From: Phycisphaerae bacterium
GTDB taxonomy: Bacteria; Planctomycetota; Phycisphaerae; SM23-33
DNA: 57,714 bases
Assembly (NCBI GenBank): GCA_009783465.1
Contig: WRDM01000013.1
Location: 1 to 57,714 of the forward strand
Direction: 5' to 3'
Part shown: in pieces, positions 52,206-57,714 of the stretch
Position numbering within the stretch: position 1 is the first letter of the stretch
Layout of the letters: each line of letters begins with the position of its first letter
Position numbers and translations under genes: made by a program
The notes under the pieces: model-generated
What the model was told of the DNA's origin: nothing
The model's input: only the letters and a program-made list of their open reading frames with translations
The model's database searches: none

Positions 52206-52712
52206 ATGGTGCCGGCGGAGCGATATCGTGTGCTGGGCGTGGATCCGGGATTGAACATCACCGGGTATGCCGTCGTGGAATTTGCCGGGCTCGAGCCGGC
52301 CGTGATCGAGGCCGGGGCCCTCCGCACGCGCGCGGGCGAAACCATGGCCCAGCGGATCGAACAATTGCACGCGGAGTTGAGCGACATCCTTCGCGAGTTC
52401 ACGCCCGACGCCGTGGCCATCGAGCAGTTGTACGCCCATTACAAGCATCCGCGGACCGCCATTTTGATGGGCCACGCACGGGGCGTGATCATGCTGGCAG
52501 CCCAGCAGGCGGGCGTGGCCGTGAAAAGCCTCGCCGCCACGCACGTCAAAAAAAGCCTCACCGGCAACGGCCACGCGAGCAAGGAACAAATCCAGCGCTC
52601 CGTGCAGGCCGTCTGCCGATTAAACGACATCCCCGACCCCCCCGACGTCGCCGACGCCCTGGCCATCGCGTTATGCGCGGGCCGAACGGCGATGTTGCGC
52701 GGAGACAAGTGA
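52206..52712 (+). CDS. ruvC: Crossover junction endodeoxyribonuclease RuvC
   Basis: Resolves Holliday junctions together with RuvAB. 168 residues. The first catalytic Asp is in VLGVDPGLNITGYAVVE (D13), the Glu in VAIEQLYAHYKHPRTAI (E73), and the last acidic pair in PPDVADALAIALC. VKKSLTGNGHASKEQIQR is the DNA-binding stretch. The final codons and stop (GGAGACAAGTGA) are the beginning of a GACAAGT heptamer array. ruvA and ruvB are not in the window. Confidence 0.96.
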   Translation: MVPAERYRVLGVDPGLNITGYAVVEFAGLEPAVIEAGALRTRAGETMAQRIEQLHAELSDILREFTPDAVAIEQLYAHYKHPRTAILMGHARGVIMLAAQQAGVAVKSLAATHVKKSLTGNGHASKEQIQRSVQAVCRLNDIPDPPDVADALAIALCAGRTAMLRGDK

Positions 52713-52820
52713 CAAGAGTAGGAAAATTTTGTCTTTCAAAACGTTCGCTCTGTGCGAGAACGTGACATGCGTAGGACACTCCTTCTCTTGTCGCTTGTCA
52801 CTGGCCGCTTGTCGCTATTT
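52703..52820. repeat. Heptamer hairpin, GACAAGT family, imperfect
   Basis: GACAAGTGACAAGAGTAGGA on the left and CTCTTGTCGCTTGTCACTGG with CCGCTTGTCGC on the right, around ACGTTCGC-TCTGT-GCGAGAACGT. The words are those of the perfect hairpin at 20480. The left arm contains the ruvC stop codon; the element ends about 50 bp before rsfS. Confidence 0.85.
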
Positions 52821-52868
52821 CCGCGAAAAACCCTTGTTTCGCACCTCCCGCTCCCCTACATTCAACGC

Positions 52869-53282
52869 ATGGCAACCAAAGCGACCAAGAAGAAGGACGT
52901 CGCCCGGCAGTGGGCGATTCAGTCGGCCCGGCTTTTGGCGGACAATAAATGCGAGGACGTCATCGTGCTGGACCTGGCGGGTAAGAGTCCGGTGACGGAT
53001 TATTTCGTCATCGCCACCGGCACCAGCGACCGCCAGATGCGGTCCGCCGCCGCCGACCTGGCCGACCTGGGCAAACAACACGACAACGCCCCGTGGCACG
53101 TCGCGGGCATGGACTCGGCCGACTGGGTCGTCCTGGATTTCGTCGACGTCGTCGTCCACCTCTTCGATGCCTCCCACCGACGCTACTACGACCTCGAACT
53201 CATCTGGGGCGAAGCCAAACGAGTCCGCTGGCAACGCGTGACGCGAAAGAAAAAAGAAGCGACGGACGAACCAGCGGAGTAA
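52869..53282 (+). CDS. rsfS: Ribosomal silencing factor RsfS
   Basis: A 137-residue protein of the RsfS/Iojap family. It binds ribosomal protein L14 and blocks joining of the subunits in starvation. Family pattern: ARLLADNKCEDVIVLDLAGK, SPVTDYFVIATGTSDRQMRS and SADWVVLDFVDVVVHLFD, then RRYYDLELIWGEA. The ATG at 52869 matches the usual N-terminus (MATKATKKKDVARQW); the frame open to 52752 runs through the repeat. A short charged tail follows the domain. Confidence 0.95.
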   Translation: MATKATKKKDVARQWAIQSARLLADNKCEDVIVLDLAGKSPVTDYFVIATGTSDRQMRSAAADLADLGKQHDNAPWHVAGMDSADWVVLDFVDVVVHLFDASHRRYYDLELIWGEAKRVRWQRVTRKKKEATDEPAE

Positions 53283-53303
53283 CCGAACGCCAAATCGTTC
53301 GCG

Positions 53304-53391
53304 ATGGCTCTGCCTGTTTGCGTTGTCGAATGTGGCGAACTACAACGTTCTTTTGTACACAACGTTCGACAACGCAAACAGGCAGAGCCAT
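53304..53391. repeat. Perfect 27-bp hairpin, GGCTCTGCCTGTTTGCG family
   Basis: ATGGCTCTGCCTGTTTGCGT with TGTCGAA at 53304-53330 faces its exact complement at 53365-53391; the loop is 34 bp. Related half-elements lie at 30908 (CTTCGCCTGTTTGCG), 49074 and 54933. It sits between the convergent rsfS and rhamnulokinase genes, 22 bp from one stop and 2 bp from the other, and probably serves as a two-way terminator. Confidence 0.93.
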
Positions 53392-53392
53392 A

Positions 53393-54865
53393 TCAACGTC
53401 GCGGCTGGTACACCGTCGGCTGGAACGATTTCGCCACCACCGTGCGGATGTCCTGTGCGGTCGCCAGTTCGCCGTCGCCGAGGGCTTGGATCAGGACGTT
53501 GCCTGCGGCGGTCGCTTCCGTCGGGCCCGCGACGACCGTGCAACCGGTCGCGTCGGCGGTCATCTGATTGAGCAGTTCGTTCCGCGATCCGCCGCCGACG
53601 ATGTGGATCGTGTCGATCCGCCTGCCCGTCAGCCGGGCCATGTCGGCCTGCGTTTTTTTGTACGACTCCGCCAGCCCTTCCAGACACGAGCGGACCAACT
53701 CGCCCGGCGACTCCGGCAGCGTCTGCCCGGTGGCGGCGGCGAATTCCTGCATTTTTTCGAACATCCGCCCCGCCGACGCGAACGGCTCGTATTCCGGGTC
53801 CAGTCGCATCGCGAACGGTTTCGCCTCGGCGGCCAACTGCGTCAGTTGGGCGTAATCGTACGCATACCCCCGCGCCGCCAGCGACGCCCGCAACTGCTGC
53901 ACCAGCCACAGCCCCGCACCGTTTCGCAAAAACCGAATCGCCCCGCACGCGGCCCGCTCGTTGGTGAAATTCGCCTCGCGGGCGGCCTCGGTAATCAAAG
54001 GCCCAGCCAGCTCCACGCCCATCAGCGACCACGTGCCGCTGGACAAATACGACCACCCCTCACCTCCCGACGCGGGCACCGCTGAGACGGCGCTGGCCGT
54101 GTCATGACAGGCCGGGGCCGTCACCCACACCGGACGCTCCAGCCCCCACTCCGCCGCCAAGGCCGGCAGCACGGGACCGATCCGCCTGCCCGGCGGAACG
54201 ATCTCGCCCAGCATCGACGTCGGCAAACCCAACTCCGCCAGCAGGTCGTTGGCCCACACGCCCGTCGCCGACGAACCCGCCACCGACGCGTCGCCGCGAG
54301 GATTGACCATCTGGCTCGTCGAGGCGATCGTCGATTCGTTCACCGCCACGCCCGTCAAAAAATAGTGCAACAGATCCGGCAGGAACACCAGCCGGTCCGC
54401 GCGATCCAACAGCTCCGGGCACGACGCACGCGTGGCCGCCAACTGGAAAATCGTGTTGAACGGCATGAACTGAATCCCCGTCGCCTCGTACAGCCGCCCG
54501 CCGCCAAGCCGCTCCAGCACGGCCCGCATGGCCGGCGCGTTCCGCTCGTCGCGATAACAATACGGCACGCCGAGCAACTCGCCGCTCCGCGTCAGCAGGC
54601 CGTAATCCACGCCCCACGTGTCCACGCCCACGCTGACCAACTCCAACCCGTTCGCGCGGCAATGCTCGGCCGCCTTGCGAACGCCCACCGACACGTTGTG
54701 CCACAACTCCAGCAAATTCCAATGCGCCCCCGTCGGCAGCCGAACCGGCACATTGGTGAACCGATGCAACTCCGTCAACGTCAGCCGCCCGTCACGCAAC
54801 TCACCGAGCATCGCCCGCCCACTCTCGGCGCCAAGATCCAACGCTACGTACGCTTTGCTTTTCAT
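53393..54865 (-). CDS. rhaB: Rhamnulokinase
   Basis: Phosphorylates L-rhamnulose. 490 residues, close to E. coli RhaB. FGGY-kinase features: N-terminal phosphate loop YVALDLGAESGRAMLGEL, SVGVDTWGVDYGLL, PYCYRDERN, GIQFMPFNTIFQLAA, LLHYFLTGVAVNESTIASTSQM, and the C-terminal ATP part IHIVGGGSRNELLNQMTADATG. The pattern FMPFNTxxQL and NExTxASTSQ fits rhamnulokinase better than other sugar kinases. No isomerase or aldolase gene is adjacent. The ATG at 54865 is preferred over the upstream frame. Confidence 0.93.
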   Translation of the reverse strand: MKSKAYVALDLGAESGRAMLGELRDGRLTLTELHRFTNVPVRLPTGAHWNLLELWHNVSVGVRKAAEHCRANGLELVSVGVDTWGVDYGLLTRSGELLGVPYCYRDERNAPAMRAVLERLGGGRLYEATGIQFMPFNTIFQLAATRASCPELLDRADRLVFLPDLLHYFLTGVAVNESTIASTSQMVNPRGDASVAGSSATGVWANDLLAELGLPTSMLGEIVPPGRRIGPVLPALAAEWGLERPVWVTAPACHDTASAVSAVPASGGEGWSYLSSGTWSLMGVELAGPLITEAAREANFTNERAACGAIRFLRNGAGLWLVQQLRASLAARGYAYDYAQLTQLAAEAKPFAMRLDPEYEPFASAGRMFEKMQEFAAATGQTLPESPGELVRSCLEGLAESYKKTQADMARLTGRRIDTIHIVGGGSRNELLNQMTADATGCTVVAGPTEATAAGNVLIQALGDGELATAQDIRTVVAKSFQPTVYQPRR

Positions 54866-54983
54866 GCGGTACAAGGTACGCCAGGTGTGGAAAAAAAACA
54901 ATTGCCCGCACGACGGAACGTAGATCTGGCTCTACCTGTTTGCGTTGTAAAACATTCCTGTCGTCAAAACATAGACACTACGA

Positions 54984-55108
54984 CTTCGCAAAGACCGAGC
55001 GGGATTACGCGGATTAACGGATTAGAGGATTGCAGGAACAGAACGATTGTTCCGTACGGCAATCCTCTAATCCGTTAATCCGCGTAATCCCGCTCGGTCT
55101 TTGCGAAG
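54984..55108. repeat. Octamer hairpin with perfect 50-bp arms
   Basis: 54984-55033 and 55059-55108 are exact complements over 50 bp. The arms hold GGATTACG, GGATTAAC, GGATTAGA and GGATTGC words with an 8-bp period; the loop contains its own hairpin GGAACA-GAACGAT-TGTTCC. This is the longest perfect inverted repeat I found. A half palindrome (CTGGCTCTACCTGTTTGCG) lies next to it at 54933. It fills most of the spacer between the unknown gene and rhaB. Confidence 0.96.
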
Positions 55109-55123
55109 CCGGAAAATGCACGT

Positions 55124-56326
55124 TTACTCGTGCGCCTTTTTGATCGCGTCCCACGTCTGCGCCAGCGGGTCGGGCATGACCCATTGGCCGAACGTGTCGT
55201 TGGCGAAGAACGAGACGCCCTGGCACAGCGTGCCGACCCGCTGGTAGACGCTGTGCTGGAAGAGGTAATTTTTCCGCTCGTCGAGATACACGCGATACCA
55301 GTACCACGGATCGACGAAGTCCACGGAGAACAGCGTGTCAGGCCGCCCGCCCAGTTGCGCCGCCACGCGAGCGCGGCTGCGGACGTTGGGCTCAATCTGC
55401 GTGCGTTCGGTGATCACCGAGAAGTTGGACACCATCACCGCGTCGAACTGGCCGTAGTTTTCCAGCGACATCGACCACTTGTCCATCTCCACGTCCGCGG
55501 GCCAGTAGGTGTCCATCCAATAGACCAGTTTGCTTCCCATGGCCTTTCGCAGGTTGTGGAAGAAATGTTTGACGCCCTCGCGGCGTTGCGGGGTGGCGGG
55601 CGGCGCGTTGTCGGGATGCCAGAAGCCCACCAGGCCAAATTGGTTGCCCAGGAACACGCCGTCGAGATTCATGTCGGCGGTGAAAGCGGCCGTCTGGGCG
55701 GCAACGAAATCGCCCGCGACCGTGCCCGCCGCAATGCCCTCCGGATATGCGGCGTAGGCGACGTCGTCCTTGTTCAGCGCCGCCGTCACGTCCAGCACAG
55801 TGGCGGAGTTGGGCGAGTCGGCCGCGCCGAGCGCCTCGGGATGCCTCGCCTTCCACACGCACTCGCAGAACTCCGGGCCGGGTTCGAGATACTCCAGCAC
55901 GCGAAGATTCACGCCCTGCCGCTGGGCCTCCTCGCGAAAGGCCTGGTAAATGCCCGCCAGCTTGCGGTAATTCATCGCCTGTTCGCTGAGAATAAACGAA
56001 GGCCCCGACAGCGCGGGAATGAAGGAAACCTCGCCGCCGTCGCGGCAGCGCTTGAGCCACTCCAGGTTATGCCTCAGCCGTCCGGCGTCGTTGGCGTTGT
56101 GCGCGTTGTGCCGCGCCCAGTCGAACGTGTCGTCCATGCCCGCGGCCCCACGATAATTCAACACGTGATCGCCGTTGCCCGTGGCGAAGGCGACGACCGT
56201 CTGCTGGGAATTGTCGATCCACGTGCGGTAATGATCGAAAAACCCCCGCACCGCCGGCAGCGGATCGTTGAAATCGGGGATGGTCTTCGGCGTGATCCAC
56301 GGGCAGAACGTTTTGAGAATCGGCAT
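55124..56326 (-). CDS. Conserved-looking protein of unknown function
   Basis: A 400-residue protein without signal peptide or membrane helix. Features: FFDHYRTWIDNSQQTVVAFAT, GNGDHVLNYRGAAGMDDTFD, WLKRCRDGGEVSFIPALSGP, DMNLDGVFLGNQFGLVGFWH, MGSKLVYWMDTYWPADVE and VMVSNFSVITERTQ. Alternating strands and helices with Asp/Glu at strand ends (YWMDTYW, NLDGVFLG) suggest a TIM-barrel enzyme, perhaps a glycoside hydrolase, but I cannot name the family. AAGGAG lies 5 bases before the ATG at 56326. It follows atpC on the same strand across a repeat block. Confidence 0.78.
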   Translation of the reverse strand: MPILKTFCPWITPKTIPDFNDPLPAVRGFFDHYRTWIDNSQQTVVAFATGNGDHVLNYRGAAGMDDTFDWARHNAHNANDAGRLRHNLEWLKRCRDGGEVSFIPALSGPSFILSEQAMNYRKLAGIYQAFREEAQRQGVNLRVLEYLEPGPEFCECVWKARHPEALGAADSPNSATVLDVTAALNKDDVAYAAYPEGIAAGTVAGDFVAAQTAAFTADMNLDGVFLGNQFGLVGFWHPDNAPPATPQRREGVKHFFHNLRKAMGSKLVYWMDTYWPADVEMDKWSMSLENYGQFDAVMVSNFSVITERTQIEPNVRSRARVAAQLGGRPDTLFSVDFVDPWYWYRVYLDERKNYLFQHSVYQRVGTLCQGVSFFANDTFGQWVMPDPLAQTWDAIKKAHE

Positions 56327-56338
56327 GGGGACTCCTTG

Positions 56339-56733
56339 TGTTCGTTGACTCGTCAATTCGTTGATTCGTTAACTGGTTACTGTTACAACACTACGACGAC
56401 GCAAAAAATACGGCTGAACGTCCAAAAAGGCGGGATTTTCCAAGCCCCGGCAGGGGCGCCTTTGGTAGCCCAGGGCGAGCCGTACTCGGCGAGCCCTGGG
56501 AACAGGTTTCACTTTCATTCAAGCCCCGACAGGGGCGCCTTGGCGGCTGTATAAGTCCAAGGCGCCCCTGCCGGGGCTTGTAATTTGTGGGACCACTACC
56601 CCAGGGTTCGCCTGAGTACAGGCTCACCCTGGGCTACCCAAGGCGCCCCTCCGGGGCTTGAGACATCCAGCCACTTGGGCAATCCAGTCACATTCTCATG
56701 AACTTTCGTAGCGTGCAACGAGTTAACGAATCA
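56339..56733. repeat. Nested inverted-repeat block 5 with octamer ends
   Basis: Outer ends: GTTGACTCGTCAATTCGTTG and ATTCGTTAACTGGT on the left (from about 56342) and the CAACGAGTTAACGAATCAAC array on the right (to 56733). Inside are four copies of CAAGCCCCGGCAGGGGCGCC or close variants, two in each direction, at 56441, 56520, about 56560 and about 56640, together with GGTAGCCCAGGGCGAGCC and its complement. The atpC stop codon lies within the right octamer array. Confidence 0.9.
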
Positions 56734-57141
56734 ACGTGCGGCTACGGCCGCGCGGAGTTTTGCCTGGGCGGTGTTGACGGCGGCGGTGCGGCGGGCGGCG
56801 GCTTCGCGCGTGGCGGCTGGGAGCGCGCGGGCGGCGTCGAGTTCCTGCTGGGCGGCGGCAGGGTCGAGTTTTTCCAGCGGGCAGCACACTTCGGGCAGCA
56901 CGCTGACGGCGTTGTCACGGACGTGCGCGAACCCGCCAGCCGCCCAGTAGCGAACGCGCTTGCCGGCGGCATCGGTAAACGCCAACACACCCGCGCCCAG
57001 CAGCGTCACCACCGGCGCATGGCCTGCCAATATGCCCAACTCGCCGTCGGCCGCCGGCAAAATCACCACCGACACGTCCGCCGACGTCACAGGACCGTTG
57101 GGCGTCATCACTTCAAGACTGAATGTACGACTCGCCGCCAT
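56731..57141 (-). CDS. atpC: ATP synthase F1 subunit epsilon
   Basis: A 136-residue epsilon subunit, part of the central stalk of the F1 motor. N-terminal beta-sandwich: TFSLEVMTPNGPVTSADVSV, PAADGELGILAGHAPVVTLLGAG, YWAAGGFAHVRDNAVSVLPE; C-terminal helices: DPAAAQQELDAARALPAATREAAAR. It follows atpD in the usual order, with a 200-bp repeat-filled spacer between them. Its stop TGA is the first part of TTGATTCGTTAACTCGTTG. Confidence 0.95.
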   Translation of the reverse strand: MAASRTFSLEVMTPNGPVTSADVSVVILPAADGELGILAGHAPVVTLLGAGVLAFTDAAGKRVRYWAAGGFAHVRDNAVSVLPEVCCPLEKLDPAAAQQELDAARALPAATREAAARRTAAVNTAQAKLRAAVAAR

Positions 57142-57154
57142 CGCATCTCGCTTC

Positions 57155-57270
57155 GCTTCGTTAACTAGTTAACTGGTTGACTGGTTAACTAGTTAATTAG
57201 TTAACTGGCAAATTCGACAAACGGTACCTCTACACTAGTTAACCAGTTAACTAATTAACCAGTTAACAAA
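57155..57270. repeat. Octamer hairpin, GTTAACTA family, between atpD and atpC
   Basis: GTTAACTAGTTAACTGG and further ACTGGTTA/ATTAGTTA words on the left (57160-57208) face CTAGTTAACCAGTTAACTAA and TTAACCAGTTAAC on the right (to 57267), with a loop of 26 bp. Pairing is imperfect because the order of words differs. Such an element inside an operon could set the ratio of epsilon to beta subunit. Confidence 0.88.
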
Positions 57271-57341
57271 AACACTTCCCTCGAACCGTTGCCGCATCTT
57301 CACCCACACGCCTCGCAGCCCCTACGTGGCTATGTGGCTCA

Positions 57342-57714
<373 letters not shown>

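Overview
The window is about 58 kb of GC-rich DNA from a Gram-negative bacterium, most likely a member of the Planctomycetota (perhaps class Phycisphaerae). The assignment rests on gene content, not on a marker gene: a PEP-CTERM secreted protein, a pilM-N-O operon fused to type II-style pseudopilins, a squalene-cyclase-like protein next to a DUF4159-type squalene-cyclase-repeat protein, kdsA (so an outer membrane with Kdo), many glycoside hydrolases and lipoproteins, and very repeat-rich spacers.

Layout. 0.2-2.5 kb: PEP-CTERM protein, then a winged-helix regulator coupled to a membrane protein. 3.3-12 kb: glnS, a small zinc-binding HNH-like protein, a GH1 beta-glucosidase and a 1368-residue GH42-like lipoprotein. 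12-18.8 kb, minus strand: an eight-gene pilus/pseudopilus operon (major pilin, three minor pilins, a GspH-like pilin, pilM, pilN, pilO). 19.4-24.3 kb: an RsbW-type kinase with a STAS antagonist, then rseP and dxr. 24.5-30.9 kb: a DUF6485-like protein, two CBM9-like proteins, apt, and a GH2 beta-galactosidase. 30.9-36.4 kb: the SHC-like cyclase, the DUF4159-type protein and an HpnA-like epimerase. 36.8-45.9 kb: kdsA, a small lipoprotein, queC, a surface-glycan operon (WbpM-type dehydratase, DegT aminotransferase, WecA-like transferase), a secreted Ser/Gly-rich protein, and a YmdB-type phosphoesterase. 46.6-57.7 kb: two UROD-like proteins, a GH4 hydrolase, a lipoprotein, ruvC, rsfS, a rhamnulokinase, an unknown family, atpC and the 3' part of atpD.

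Carbohydrate genes (GH1, GH2, GH4, GH42-like, CBM9-like, rhamnulokinase) are scattered rather than gathered in one locus and suggest a polysaccharide or glycoside degrader. I saw no tRNA, rRNA, CRISPR array or transposase.

The most striking content is in the spacers. Nearly every gap over about 100 bp holds an inverted-repeat element: (a) 7- or 8-bp tandem words folded into hairpins, some with perfect arms of 41, 44 and 50 bp; (b) a family of palindromes built on CTGGCCGCAGGCCCTGCC; (c) hairpins built on GTGACGCGGGCG; and (d) concentric blocks of up to about 515 bp in which four or more different inverted repeats are nested like shells. Between blocks the arm sequences differ but stay complementary. 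Several genes have their stop codon inside such a repeat, and many others end within a few bases of one. I regard this multi-family system as the best candidate for undescribed biology here.
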